Positions 1 through 8,955 of a DNA stretch of 64,000 nt are shown here, in pieces. The stretch's first letter is position 1. Each line of letters starts with the position of its first letter. The notes beneath the pieces are model-generated. The model ran no database searches and had not been told where the DNA came from. It saw only the letters and a list, made by a program, of their open reading frames with translations. The stretch spans positions 124,001 to 188,000 of the forward strand of contig CAXXKK010000019.1 of assembly GCA_963676845.2 (NCBI GenBank). Direction: 5' to 3'. The position numbers and the translations under genes are program-made. Origin of the DNA: G963662675 sp963676845. GTDB taxonomy: Bacteria > Bacteroidota > Bacteroidia > Bacteroidales > Prolixibacteraceae.

Positions 1-87
1 GCATTTAACGACAAACCCACGACTAATTGTTATACAACATTTGTTAATAAAATACATTGCAAAAGAAGCTTTACAAGTTTACACAAA

Positions 88-861
88 CTATAGTATAGTT
101 TTAACAAAATCTGAAATCCGTTCGTTCAATGTTAGCTTATTATCAAGTGCCTTTACGAAGGCACTTCCGATGATTGCCCCCTGGGCATATTTACATGCAT
201 TATCGAAGGTTTCTTTGTTTGAAATACCGAAACCTATTAATCTTGGATTTTTCAAATTCATGTTCTTTACACGTTCAAAATAATCCTGATGAAAGTCTTT
301 AACACTATTCTTCACTCCTGTTGTTGAAGAGCTGGAAACCATATAAATAAATCCAGTTGAAGCTTCATCAATTTCCTTCAATCGTTTTTCAGATGTTTGA
401 GGCGTTATAAGTAGAATATTGTGTATACCATACTTATCGAAAGTATCTTTGTATTCATTCTGGTATTCGTTCAACGGAAGATCCGGAATAATAAGTCCAT
501 CAATACCTACTTCAGCACATTTTTTGCAGAAATTCTCAACTCCAAACTGAATTACGGGATTCAGATAACCCATCAAAATAAGAGGGATATTCACTTTTTC
601 ACGAATTCCCTGCAACTGCTCAAACAGCTTCTTAATGCTCATCCCATTCCGAAGAGAGATCAAACTACTATTCTGAATAACTGGTCCATCAGCAACCGGA
701 TCAGAGAATGGCATTCCAATCTCAATTAGGTCAGCACCATTTTCAACCAGCCCTTCAATAATCGAAACTGTATCGTCTAATTGTGGATATCCGGCAGTAA
801 AGTAAACTGAGAATATATTTTCTTTTTTATCTTGAAATAATTGATTTATTCTGTTTTTCAT
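88..861 (-). CDS. trpA: Tryptophan synthase alpha chain
   Basis: Cleaves indole-3-glycerol phosphate to indole and glyceraldehyde 3-phosphate, passing indole to TrpB; last step of tryptophan synthesis, cytoplasmic alpha2beta2 complex. The 257-residue length is normal for the family. The catalytic Glu47 (in DLIEIGMPFSDP) and Asp58 (in PVADGP) match E. coli Glu49 and Asp60, and the phosphate-binding glycine motifs GFGIS and IIGSAF are near the C-terminus. It is the last gene of the minus-strand trpEGDCFBA operon, 18 bp after trpB. No strong intrinsic terminator is visible downstream; only a short AT-rich palindrome overlaps the stop region. Confidence 0.97.
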   Translation of the reverse strand: MKNRINQLFQDKKENIFSVYFTAGYPQLDDTVSIIEGLVENGADLIEIGMPFSDPVADGPVIQNSSLISLRNGMSIKKLFEQLQGIREKVNIPLILMGYLNPVIQFGVENFCKKCAEVGIDGLIIPDLPLNEYQNEYKDTFDKYGIHNILLITPQTSEKRLKEIDEASTGFIYMVSSSSTTGVKNSVKDFHQDYFERVKNMNLKNPRLIGFGISNKETFDNACKYAQGAIIGSAFVKALDNKLTLNERISDFVKTIL

Positions 862-879
862 GATAATGTCTTTAAAAAA

Positions 880-2061
880 TCAATAACCAAAGTAATCTAA
901 ATAAGCTTCCATATCTTTATCTCCACGTCCTGATAAATTAACCACATTCACATCATCAGGCCTCATATCTATTTTCTTAAGAGCAGCTAAAGCATGTGCC
1001 GATTCCAGTGCAGGAATAATTCCTTCCAACTGTGTAAGCTGAAGAGCTGCATCCATTACTTCTTTATCGGTTGCCCATAAGTATTTTGCTCTCTTGGTAG
1101 CACACAGGTTAGCATGCATTGGCCCGATTCCCGGGTAATCCAATCCTGCCGATATTGAATAAGGTTCAATAACTTGTCCATCTTCCGTTTGCATAACAAC
1201 TGAACGGGAACTATGCAAAACCCCAGGCTTACCCAAAGTAAGGGTTGCCGCAGATTCATTCGTATCAACTCCTTTTCCGGCAGCTTCAACACCTATCAAT
1301 TCTACATATTCACTATCCAGGAAATGATAGAAAGCACCGGCAGCATTACTTCCACCACCAACACAGGCAATAACACGAGTTGGATATTCTTTACCAATCT
1401 GCTCATCCAACTGCCATTTAATCTCTTCACTTATAACAGACTGAAATCGGGCAACCATATCCGGATAAGGATGGGGACCAACTACAGAACCGATGATATA
1501 GTGCGTGTCTTCCGGATTGTTAATCCAGTCGCGCATAGCCTCGTTGGTCGCATCTTTCAGTGTTTTATTTCCTGATTCAGCAGGAATAACCTCTGCTCCC
1601 AGCATGCGCATTTTTTTCACATTCGGTGCCTGACGCTGAACATCCAGCGCTCCCATGTAAACGATGCATTTCAAATTCATCAAGGCACAAACAGTAGCAG
1701 TTGCGACACCATGCTGCCCGGCTCCGGTTTCTGCAATTATTCGCTTTTTACCTAAAGCTTTGGCTAATAAAATCTGTCCAATGGTATTATTCACTTTATG
1801 AGAACCTGTATGGTTCAAATCTTCTCGCTTCAGGTAAATGTTTGTTCCATAAGTTTCGGACATGCGCTTGGCATAATACAATGGAGAAGGACGTCCCACG
1901 TAGTGTTTCAGCAATCCTATAAAATCCTGCCTGAAATTGTAGGAATTTATAATCTCCATGTACTTCTCCTGAAGTTCCTCAATATTTGGATACATCATTT
2001 CAGGGATGTATGCCCCTCCAAATTTACCGTAATATCCTTTTTTATTAACTTGATAACTCAT
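880..2061 (-). CDS. trpB: Tryptophan synthase beta chain
   Basis: PLP-dependent enzyme that condenses indole with serine to give tryptophan. The PLP lysine is Lys89 in HTGSHKVNN, followed by the ETGAGQHG loop and the phosphate-cradling GGGSNAAG motif. At 393 residues it has the standard TrpB1 length, and it begins with the typical YYGKFGGAYIPE segment. It sits between trpF and trpA with short gaps (9 and 18 bp), consistent with one transcript and with direct channelling of indole from TrpA. Nothing unusual was seen. Confidence 0.98.
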   Translation of the reverse strand: MSYQVNKKGYYGKFGGAYIPEMMYPNIEELQEKYMEIINSYNFRQDFIGLLKHYVGRPSPLYYAKRMSETYGTNIYLKREDLNHTGSHKVNNTIGQILLAKALGKKRIIAETGAGQHGVATATVCALMNLKCIVYMGALDVQRQAPNVKKMRMLGAEVIPAESGNKTLKDATNEAMRDWINNPEDTHYIIGSVVGPHPYPDMVARFQSVISEEIKWQLDEQIGKEYPTRVIACVGGGSNAAGAFYHFLDSEYVELIGVEAAGKGVDTNESAATLTLGKPGVLHSSRSVVMQTEDGQVIEPYSISAGLDYPGIGPMHANLCATKRAKYLWATDKEVMDAALQLTQLEGIIPALESAHALAALKKIDMRPDDVNVVNLSGRGDKDMEAYLDYFGY

Positions 2062-2070
2062 ATCTATTTT

Positions 2071-2703
2071 TTAATTTCTTACTTTTTCAATAAATGCTTT
2101 TACTTTTTCGGCATCTTTCAGTGCCGGTTCAATTTCAAAACCACTGTTTATATCAAGAGCGTAAAGCTGCTTGTTATTTAGTGTTGTGATTCCGTCATAA
2201 TCATCTGGTCCAATTCCACCACTCAGAAAAAATGGGTTCTCCAATTTGTATTTATTCAACAATTCCCAATTAAATTTTACACCAGTTCCTCCCGGAAGTT
2301 TCCCTTTTGTATCAAAAAGAAAATAATCTACGACAGAGATATAATCCTTCAGAATATTAAAATCAAACGATTCATCTAACGAGAAAGCTTTGAAAACCAG
2401 AAATCCGTTTTCGCGGATTTGTCGGCAATAATCCGGCGATTCTTTCCCATGAAGCTGTGCGACTTTCAGTTTGTATTCTTTACATATTTCAATCACTTTT
2501 TCTGCTTCCTCATTTACAAACACTCCAACTTTTTTTGTGGAAGAAGGAACTCTCGTAAATATTGATAAATCGGGAGAATCACCAACATATCTCGATGATT
2601 TTGGATGAAATATATATCCCAAAAAATCGGGATTAGCCTTACAAACCTCATCAATATTTTGAGGATCACGCATGCCACATACTTTTACTTTCAATTCTTT
2701 CAT
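2071..2703 (-). CDS. trpF: Phosphoribosylanthranilate isomerase
   Basis: Amadori rearrangement of N-(5-phosphoribosyl)anthranilate to CdRP, third step of the pathway. A TIM barrel of 210 residues with the general-base Cys9 in VKVCGMRDP, the phosphate-binding SGGIGPDD motif and the C-terminal LDINSGFE motif carrying the catalytic Asp. It is a stand-alone TrpF, not fused to TrpC as in enteric bacteria. It lies between trpC (45 bp upstream) and trpB. Confidence 0.96.
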   Translation of the reverse strand: MKELKVKVCGMRDPQNIDEVCKANPDFLGYIFHPKSSRYVGDSPDLSIFTRVPSSTKKVGVFVNEEAEKVIEICKEYKLKVAQLHGKESPDYCRQIRENGFLVFKAFSLDESFDFNILKDYISVVDYFLFDTKGKLPGGTGVKFNWELLNKYKLENPFFLSGGIGPDDYDGITTLNNKQLYALDINSGFEIEPALKDAEKVKAFIEKVRN

Positions 2704-2748
2704 CTCGTATTTTATTGATCGGATGACTTAAAGTCATCCGATCAATCT

Positions 2749-3534
2749 CTATCTTAATTGTTTTATAAATTCAGCACAAGCTTTCCCGGGATCCTCTGTC
2801 TTCATGAAATTCTCTCCCATCAGAAAGCCATCAAACCCATGTTTACGCAGATAGTGAATATTCTCAACGGATGACAGTCCGCTCTCTGAAATCCGAATCA
2901 TTGATTCAGGAAGCAACTTACCCAGTCGCACTGAAGTTTCAACATCCACGTCGAAAGTTTTCAAATCCCGGTTGTTTACTCCTACCAAATCTACCATTGG
3001 GTTCAGCTTTTCAATTTCTTCTTCTGTGTGTACTTCAACCAAAACTTCCAATCCAAGTTCTTTCGCCGTTTCTGTCATTTTAAGCATTTCATCCTTGCTT
3101 AAGCTGGCAGCAATCAACAAAATCAGGTCAGCTCCATGCGCCTTTGCCTCATACACCTGATAAGGCTCCAACATAAAATCTTTACGTAGAATAGGCGTCT
3201 TTGGATTAAACATTCTTGCTTTTGCCAGATTTTCAAATGAGCCGCCGAAGTAATCAAAGTCTGTCAACACCGAAATTGCAGAAACTCCGGCGTTTGTATA
3301 TGCCTGAGTCACTTCGGTCACTTCAGCTTCTTCATTAATCATTCCTTTTGATGGAGATTTGGTCTTAAATTCAGCAATGATCCCACTTGCTCCAGGAGTT
3401 TGTAATGACGCTTTAATTGAATTTGTCTTTCTTGGAAAGAAAGGAGATTTCTTCAGATCATCAATACTAATCTTCTCTTTTGCCTGAGCAACTTCCTTTC
3501 GCTTATTTTTATTTATCTCGTCAAGTATTGTCAT
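2749..3534 (-). CDS. trpC: Indole-3-glycerol phosphate synthase
   Basis: Converts CdRP to indole-3-glycerol phosphate with loss of CO2 and water. A TIM barrel of 261 residues. Visible family motifs are EFKTKSPSKG (substrate lysine), the LRKDFMLEPYQVYEAKAHGAD strand-helix unit, VGVNNRDL and the ISESGLSS phosphate site. Monofunctional. The gene follows trpD by 7 bp, so it is probably co-transcribed with it and perhaps translationally linked. Confidence 0.97.
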   Translation of the reverse strand: MTILDEINKNKRKEVAQAKEKISIDDLKKSPFFPRKTNSIKASLQTPGASGIIAEFKTKSPSKGMINEEAEVTEVTQAYTNAGVSAISVLTDFDYFGGSFENLAKARMFNPKTPILRKDFMLEPYQVYEAKAHGADLILLIAASLSKDEMLKMTETAKELGLEVLVEVHTEEEIEKLNPMVDLVGVNNRDLKTFDVDVETSVRLGKLLPESMIRISESGLSSVENIHYLRKHGFDGFLMGENFMKTEDPGKACAEFIKQLR

Positions 3535-3541
3535 TTTCTTT

Positions 3542-4531
3542 CTAGCTTTTCATCAACTTTGTAAATACCTCCAACGCGTTCTTACTATCCAATGCTTCAG
3601 TTGCCTCTGCCACACAATCAGACAACGGTTTTGCCTGATCCATACACTGAATTCCCAATGCTGCATTTGCAATCACCACATTTTTTTGTGCATCCGTAGA
3701 TGTTCCTTCCAAAATGCTTTTGAAGATTTTTGCTGCATCCTCAACCGAATTACCTCCGGATAATTCTTCCTGTTTATAAGTAGGGAAACCAAAATCAGCA
3801 GACGACAAATTATCTTCTTCCTTATTGGAAACGATACGCGTATCAGCAGTTAAAGAGACCTCATCGTAACCATCCAGGCTGTGTACAATCATGTAGTTTT
3901 GATCACTATCTTCAAACACCTGATGATAAAGATCCATGATCTCCAAATCAGAAACTCCCACCAACTGGTTTTTAGGAGAAGATGGATTAATGATTGGTCC
4001 CATCATATTGAATAGTGTTCTCACTTTTAATGCACGACGAACGGGTCCAACATGTTTCATCGCAGGGTGAAATAAAGGTGCATGAAGGAAGCAAATTCCG
4101 ATCTCCTCAATTTCTTTCTTCAATTTGGAAATATCATTACTAAATTGGTAACCAAAATACTCGAACATATTGGATGCTCCACTTACCGATGACAGTCCGT
4201 AATTACCATGTTTACTAACCTTGTACCCAGCACCGGCAATCACAAAGCAACTGGCCGTCGAAATGTTGAATGTATTTTTTCCATCTCCTCCGGTTCCCAC
4301 AACATCAATGGTATTATAGTCTGACAAATCAACTGGGACGCACAGGTCAAGCAAAGCCTGACGGAATCCGGCTAACTCTTCCGCTTTTATGGGACGCATT
4401 CTAAAAACGGTAAGCAAGGAGGCAATTTCTGATTCTGAAAATTGTCCTTCGCCCACTTTTGTAAGTATTGATTTTGCTTCCTCTTTTGTTAATGTATTTC
4501 CTTTGAAAAGGTAGTTTAAAGTATCTTTCAT
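3542..4531 (-). CDS. trpD: Anthranilate phosphoribosyltransferase
   Basis: Transfers the phosphoribosyl group of PRPP to anthranilate, second step of tryptophan synthesis. The 329-residue protein has the glycine-rich PRPP-binding loop VVGTGGDGKNTFNIST and the HGNYGLSS segment, with a helical N-terminal domain followed by the alpha/beta domain, as in the family. It is a separate TrpD with no fused glutaminase domain. It follows trpG with a 55-bp gap. Confidence 0.97.
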   Translation of the reverse strand: MKDTLNYLFKGNTLTKEEAKSILTKVGEGQFSESEIASLLTVFRMRPIKAEELAGFRQALLDLCVPVDLSDYNTIDVVGTGGDGKNTFNISTASCFVIAGAGYKVSKHGNYGLSSVSGASNMFEYFGYQFSNDISKLKKEIEEIGICFLHAPLFHPAMKHVGPVRRALKVRTLFNMMGPIINPSSPKNQLVGVSDLEIMDLYHQVFEDSDQNYMIVHSLDGYDEVSLTADTRIVSNKEEDNLSSADFGFPTYKQEELSGGNSVEDAAKIFKSILEGTSTDAQKNVVIANAALGIQCMDQAKPLSDCVAEATEALDSKNALEVFTKLMKS

Positions 4532-4586
4532 CTTTTTTTGATTCTTGATTTTTAATTGGATACAAAAATCCCGGCAAAATTAGGGA

Positions 4587-5156
4587 TTAATTATTTAACC
4601 AGTTTTCGATCATTTTTTCTCCCTCCGGAGTTAAAACCGATTCGGGATGAAATTGAACGCTGCGCACGTCATATTCTTTATGTTTGAATGACATGATCAT
4701 GCCTTCAGAATCCTTACTGGTCACTTCCAGACAGTCTGGCAAACCTTCAGAATCCACAATCCATGAGTGGTAACGCCCAGCCTCAAATTGTTCTGAAACG
4801 CCTTCAAACAAGAAAGGATCAGTACTTATTTGTCTTACAGGAGTTGCTATTCCATGCAACACTTGACTCATATTGGTAAGCTTAGCTCCAAAAGATTCGC
4901 CAATAGCCTGATGTCCCAAACAAACCCCAAACATGCTTTTCTTAGGAGCATATTCTTTAATAATATCCATCAACAAGCCCGCTTCTTCAGGGATTCCAGG
5001 TCCCGGAGAAAGCACTATCTTATCGTATTTTTCCAAGTCGCTAAGTTCCAATTCGTCGTTACGAATAACATCAACAGGAAGACCGGATATCTTTTTAATT
5101 GCATGCACCAGGTTGTAGGTGAATGAATCGTAATTATCTATGACTACTATTTTCAT
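4587..5156 (-). CDS. trpG: Anthranilate synthase glutaminase component
   Basis: Class I glutamine amidotransferase that supplies ammonia to TrpE for anthranilate synthesis. The nucleophile is Cys79 in GVCLGHQAIGE, and the His and Glu of the triad lie in VQFHPESVLTPEG near the C-terminus; the oxyanion motif LSPGPGIP is also present. The 189-residue length is that of a stand-alone glutaminase. It lies 11 bp downstream of trpE, as expected for obligate partners. PabA activity (shared use in folate synthesis) cannot be excluded from sequence alone. Confidence 0.96.
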   Translation of the reverse strand: MKIVVIDNYDSFTYNLVHAIKKISGLPVDVIRNDELELSDLEKYDKIVLSPGPGIPEEAGLLMDIIKEYAPKKSMFGVCLGHQAIGESFGAKLTNMSQVLHGIATPVRQISTDPFLFEGVSEQFEAGRYHSWIVDSEGLPDCLEVTSKDSEGMIMSFKHKEYDVRSVQFHPESVLTPEGEKMIENWLNN

Positions 5157-5167
5157 TGTTTTTCTCC

Positions 5168-6574
5168 TTAAATTTCTTCAGCTATTTCAATGGCTTTTTT
5201 CAAAGCGGCAAGCTTGTTATTTACTTCCTGCAACTCACTCTCTTCCTGCGATCCGGCAACAATTCCGGCACCTGCCTGGTAGAACAATGTATTTCCCTTG
5301 CTCAGGAATGAACGAATCATGATGGCATGGTTCAGGCTATCGTCGAAACCCAGATATCCAATCGTTCCTCCGTAATAACTACGACGTTGATTTTCATAAC
5401 GGTCAATTAGCTGCATGGCCATGTGTTTGGGTGCTCCGGAAAGTGTTCCCGCAGGAAACGAATCTCCCAAAACGGAAATCATATTTGTGTCTTCTGGTAG
5501 CTTACCGGATACCTCAGAAACCAAATGGATAACATGAGAAAAATATTGAACTTCGCGGTACGTATCCACCTGCACATCGCTGGCATTGCGGCTTAAATCG
5601 TTTCTTGCCAGATCAACCAACATAACATGCTCTGAATTTTCTTTTGGATCAGCACAAAGCTTTTCAGCTAAAATTCTGTCCTGCTCATCATTTCCCGTTC
5701 TGCGAAACGTTCCGGCAATTGGATTAATAATAGCACGACCTTTTTTAATGCGCAATTCTGCTTCCGGACTGGAACCAAAAATTCTGTAATCGCCATAATC
5801 AAAAAAGAAAAGATAAGGAGATGGGTTTACTGAACGCAAAGCCCTGTAAAGATTGAAATCATCTCCCTTGTACTTTTGAGAAAACTGACGTGATAACACG
5901 ATCTGGAAAACATCTCCACGAAAGCAGTGTTCTTTTCCTTTTGTCACCATGTATTTATATTCCTCATCGGTAATGTTGGAAGTTTCCTCTCCAACAGTTT
6001 CAAAATGAGTTACCGGGAATGACAGATTCTTAAGCAGCTGCTCAATTTGTCCCATCTCTGCTTTTTCACCTTCCGGTAAATTCTCTATTAAAGAGATCAT
6101 ATCTTTTGAATGATCAATGGCAAGGATGTATTTATAGAAGCAATATTTTACTTCAGGAACAGAATACTCTTCTTTACGATCTGCTGTAATATCGATCTTC
6201 TCGAAATACTTAACCGAATCAAAACTCAAATAACCGAACAAACCATTTGCAGGAGATTCGGAAATATCTCCCTCCAATTTAAATGACTTGAAAAAGTTGT
6301 TCAATTCTTTGGCTACGGCATGGTGATCCTGAACCGGAAATTCTTTTGTATCCTGTCCCGGAGCATCAATAGTTATCACTCCATTATCGGCAGTAAAGGA
6401 AGCCAATGGCTTAATACCGATGAATGACATGGCATTTTCATTGCCATGGTAATCCGAACTCTCCAGCAACACCGATTGTGGAAAGAGTTCCCGAAACTTC
6501 AAATAGACACTCACCGGTGTTAAGGTGTCGGCAAGTATTTTTTTGACATTTACTTTAACATTAATTGGGTTCAT
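5168..6574 (-). CDS. trpE: Anthranilate synthase component I
   Basis: Chorismate-binding enzyme that makes anthranilate from chorismate and TrpG-derived ammonia. The 468-residue protein carries the N-terminal LLESSD motif linked to tryptophan feedback inhibition. It also has the chorismate-binding signatures SPYLFFFDYGDYRIFGSSPE, PIAGTFRR and SGAPKHMAM. It is the first structural gene of the operon. The attenuator terminator ends 40 bp upstream, and the intervening AT-rich spacer has no clear ribosome-binding site, as is usual in Bacteroidota. Confidence 0.97.
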   Translation of the reverse strand: MNPINVKVNVKKILADTLTPVSVYLKFRELFPQSVLLESSDYHGNENAMSFIGIKPLASFTADNGVITIDAPGQDTKEFPVQDHHAVAKELNNFFKSFKLEGDISESPANGLFGYLSFDSVKYFEKIDITADRKEEYSVPEVKYCFYKYILAIDHSKDMISLIENLPEGEKAEMGQIEQLLKNLSFPVTHFETVGEETSNITDEEYKYMVTKGKEHCFRGDVFQIVLSRQFSQKYKGDDFNLYRALRSVNPSPYLFFFDYGDYRIFGSSPEAELRIKKGRAIINPIAGTFRRTGNDEQDRILAEKLCADPKENSEHVMLVDLARNDLSRNASDVQVDTYREVQYFSHVIHLVSEVSGKLPEDTNMISVLGDSFPAGTLSGAPKHMAMQLIDRYENQRRSYYGGTIGYLGFDDSLNHAIMIRSFLSKGNTLFYQAGAGIVAGSQEESELQEVNNKLAALKKAIEIAEEI

Positions 6575-6614
6575 ATTTTAATTTTTTAATTAATTCCTAT
6601 TTGAAAATTGGCAT

Positions 6615-6652
6615 AAAAAAAGCGGCTTACCGTGTTACGATAAGCCGCTTTT
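6615..6652 (-). terminator. trp attenuator (intrinsic terminator)
   Basis: In the minus-strand transcript the arms AAAAGCGGCTTATCGT and ACGGTAAGCCGCTTTT pair over 16 bp (one G-U) around an AAC loop and run into a T tract. The 3' arm and loop contain CACGGTA (plus strand 6628-6634). This is the exact complement of TACCGTG inside leader-peptide codons 18-20 (plus strand 6686-6692), so a competing antiterminator can form. Confidence 0.9.
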
Positions 6653-6674
6653 CAGATCAATTTAGGCATGAAAG

Positions 6675-6743
6675 CTACTCCTCTCCACGGTATTGTGAAA
6701 AGTTATTGCGCCACCACCAAAATTTTAAAACAATCTGATTCAT
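6675..6743 (-). CDS. trpL: trp operon leader peptide with three tandem Trp codons
   Basis: A 22-codon reading frame starting ATG AAT CAG and ending TAG at 6675. It translates to a short peptide with Trp at codons 9, 10 and 11 (core KFWWWRNN). It stops 23 nt before the base of a strong terminator hairpin and about 100 nt before trpE. This is the classical arrangement for transcription attenuation: ribosome stalling at the Trp run when charged tRNA-Trp is scarce would stop the terminator forming. The frame is too short for routine gene calling, but its position and the Trp run make it convincing. Confidence 0.9.
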   Translation of the reverse strand: MNQIVLKFWWWRNNFSQYRGEE

Positions 6744-6960
6744 ATTAAATATCTTAAAAATACCAATATGGCTAATTATCTTCTAAACTGGAGAAGACCC
6801 CACCACGGAAGCCATATTGTATTTATATCATTATCTGCTTGAACTTTGTGATTGTAAAAGAATGAATTTTATTTCAAAAACACAAACAAAAGAATTTAAG
6901 TAAGAGAAAATTAAATATTTTTTTAATGCTGACATTTTCTATGGAATACCTGTAAAATAT
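6744..6960 (-). promoter_or_regulatory. trp operon 5' leader and presumed promoter region
   Basis: Gene-less region upstream of the leader peptide. It contains a 9-bp inverted repeat (6764-6772 and 6811-6819, CAATATGGC/GCCATATTG). The loop holds CCGTGGTGGGG, which resembles the CCGTGGAGAGG of the leader peptide. The best -7-like sequence on the minus strand is TTCTTTTG at 6889-6896, one mismatch from TAnnTTTG. It is only a weak candidate. Confidence 0.4.
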
Positions 6961-7103
6961 GACACTTCCTTAAGCACAACTCACATTAAGCCTGATAATT
7001 AACACATTAGAAAAGATTGAAATTTTTTTTTATTCGGTTAAAAACTGTTAATTCGCAGGCGAAAACGAAACATTCATGTTTTCGTATTCGTAATTTAACA
7101 TAC

Positions 7104-7232
7104 AGCTTTGCAATGATTTTTTTGTTTTTGCACTTAATGGGGTTGATTGGTTGAGCACAGTTGCAAAGCTTAAAAGGTAATTTTAGTTGTTTGTTTAGAG
7201 GAAGGGGCTACCCAGAGGGGTAGCTCCTTTGT
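7104..7232 (+). ncRNA. Possible structured small RNA
   Basis: No reading frame is supported here, but the sequence is highly structured. A perfect 10-bp inverted repeat AGCTTTGCAA/TTGCAAAGCT (7104-7113 and 7161-7170) is followed by a 12-bp hairpin (7202-7213 and 7218-7229, arms AAGGGGCTACCC and GGGTAGCTCCTT, one G-T pair). The final hairpin resembles an intrinsic terminator with a weak T tract. I could not assign it to a known RNA family. It could also be a long leader of the following gene, but the terminator-like hairpin argues for a separate transcript. The strand is inferred. Confidence 0.35.
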
Positions 7233-7438
7233 TATGTGCAATTTCAAATTTGTCTTCCCAACACATACTTAATAATTTTTCAAAGAACATACCATTTATA
7301 AACCTTCCTTTTGATACATCTTTATCCTTATTAAATATTTTCAATTTAACCTATCTGCAACTGATTTTTAATCAATCCATTATTTGCCTTTCTTATATTT
7401 ATGTTTATTATTCATAGTAATAACTTAAATCATTTATC

Positions 7439-8506
7439 ATGAAAAAATTTACATTATTTATTTTGCTATTATCCCCATTATTATCTTTCTCACAAACAAT
7501 TAACATTCAAAACTTTGAAGTTCTTGTAAGTGCAAATGCAAATTATCCTAGCAGTACACGCTTCGATTACAAATTTGAAGTAAACGGAAATTATATGGCA
7601 GGTCCCATAGCTATACGCATTTATAAAAATTCTATCAGTCCAGCCAACCAGATTGGATATAACAATTGGCGTACAGATTGTGATTATGATGATCAAACCT
7701 ATTATTCAAGTTACATGGATCTTGAAACATGGTTCTATTCTTCAAAGAGTTTCTCAACTTACCCTGGTCAGACATTTTGGGTGCAAGTAACATTTCACGG
7801 TGTTACACAAACACGTAGTTACACCTATGAAAATACCGGAGAACCAGATATAAACATAACAAGCATCGTCATAGAAGACAGCACAACTGATATCCCTCAT
7901 TATTATGAAGGATCTAACGAAAGTCTTGAGGTTAACTGTACGAATTCAGGCGATGGATTTGGCACAATAAGTCAAATTAGTATATTCTTAAGTGAAAGTT
8001 CAAATTTCCCAAATTATTCTACAGTGCAAATCGGGCATGAATATGTTAATGAAATTTTATACCCTGACGAAACATATTCTCAGCAAATATGGTTTGATAT
8101 TCCTCACTTTTTTGGAGAAGGTTACATTGATTCAGGCTATTATTATATACTAACAGTACTTACACCTAATGAGGGTAGCGAAGATGTAATGCCTCGCAAA
8201 GTATATATTGAAGCGACTACAAAATCTGCTAAAATTTCAGATGCTTCTTCATCGAAAAGCTTAAATAATGAAACTAGCATCATTTACCCAAATCCATCAA
8301 ACGGCACTCTTTATGCTCAACTAGGAAATGATCCAGCCTATACTAATTTAAAGGTCTATAGTTCAACCGGCCAACAAGTATATTCGGAAAATATTGAAGG
8401 AAAAAACAAAACAAAAATTGAGCTCACCAATGCAACACCAGGAATTTATTTCGTAGAGCTTTCAAATGACACAGACAAAGAGACAATAAAAGTGTTGATA
8501 GAATAA
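7439..8506 (+). CDS. Secreted protein with type A T9SS C-terminal sorting domain
   Basis: A 355-residue exported protein. An N-terminal signal peptide (MKKFTLFILLLSPLLSFSQ) is followed by about 250 residues of beta-rich sequence I do not recognise, with a possible CARDB-like stretch around residues 140-250. The last 75 residues form a typical Por secretion system (TIGR04183-type) tail: IIYPNPSNGTLYAQL, then LKVYSSTGQQVYSE, then GIYFVELSND. The tail predicts transport across the outer membrane by T9SS and surface anchoring or release. The gene stands alone on the plus strand and ends just before a strong terminator. Function unknown. Confidence 0.88.
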   Translation: MKKFTLFILLLSPLLSFSQTINIQNFEVLVSANANYPSSTRFDYKFEVNGNYMAGPIAIRIYKNSISPANQIGYNNWRTDCDYDDQTYYSSYMDLETWFYSSKSFSTYPGQTFWVQVTFHGVTQTRSYTYENTGEPDINITSIVIEDSTTDIPHYYEGSNESLEVNCTNSGDGFGTISQISIFLSESSNFPNYSTVQIGHEYVNEILYPDETYSQQIWFDIPHFFGEGYIDSGYYYILTVLTPNEGSEDVMPRKVYIEATTKSAKISDASSSKSLNNETSIIYPNPSNGTLYAQLGNDPAYTNLKVYSSTGQQVYSENIEGKNKTKIELTNATPGIYFVELSNDTDKETIKVLIE

Positions 8507-8533
8507 AATAAAAGACAAACTCTTTTTACTTTC

Positions 8534-8566
8534 AAAAAATACCGGAAAATTTTCCGGTATTTTTTA
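8534..8566 (+). terminator. Intrinsic terminator after the T9SS-tail protein gene
   Basis: A perfect palindromic hairpin, AATACCGGAAAA/TTTTCCGGTATT, flanked by A and T runs. It lies 28 bp past the stop of the gene ending at 8506 and could act on both strands. Confidence 0.85.
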
Positions 8567-8878
8567 TTGTCCCCAACTGCCAGATAAAAATTTTAAGTAT
8601 ATACTAAACAAGTATCCTTTTATATATTCAGAAAAGAAATCAGCAAATTATAAGATGAGCTCACATGCAAAACCCTGACCAATAATAACTCTTAATAGAA
8701 CTCATGCAAAATATACTATTATCTGAAGAATAAATATCTCAAATCAGTTCTTCTATAAAACACGTAAACAGAACTACTTCTTTAATATATATCTGTTCCC
8801 ATATTAATAGATATTTTTATAAAACATTAGCACACTATCAAAGTAACCTCCTAAAAACAATAATCTGCAATAACAAGT
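8567..8878. other. Gene-less AT-rich spacer
   Basis: About 310 bp between two convergent transcription units. I see no reading frame, RNA gene or repeat that I can support. Confidence 0.6.
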
Positions 8879-8906
8879 AAGCCCCATCAATAAAATGACG
8901 GGGCTT
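8879..8906 (-). terminator. Terminator hairpin of the receptor-lipoprotein operon
   Basis: On the minus strand AAGCCCCGTCA pairs fully (one G-T) with TGATGGGGCTT, about 50 bp past the stop of the lipoprotein gene. The following T tract is weak. Confidence 0.6.
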
Positions 8907-8955
8907 AACAAATTTACGGGAATTGAAGTCAACACTTCAATTATTTTTTATTTCT

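Noticed and set aside
6811..6819. Second leader peptide frame starting at ATGGCT upstream of trpL
   Set aside because: The 10-codon frame contains no Trp codons; the three-Trp frame at 6675-6743 has the correct distance to the terminator.
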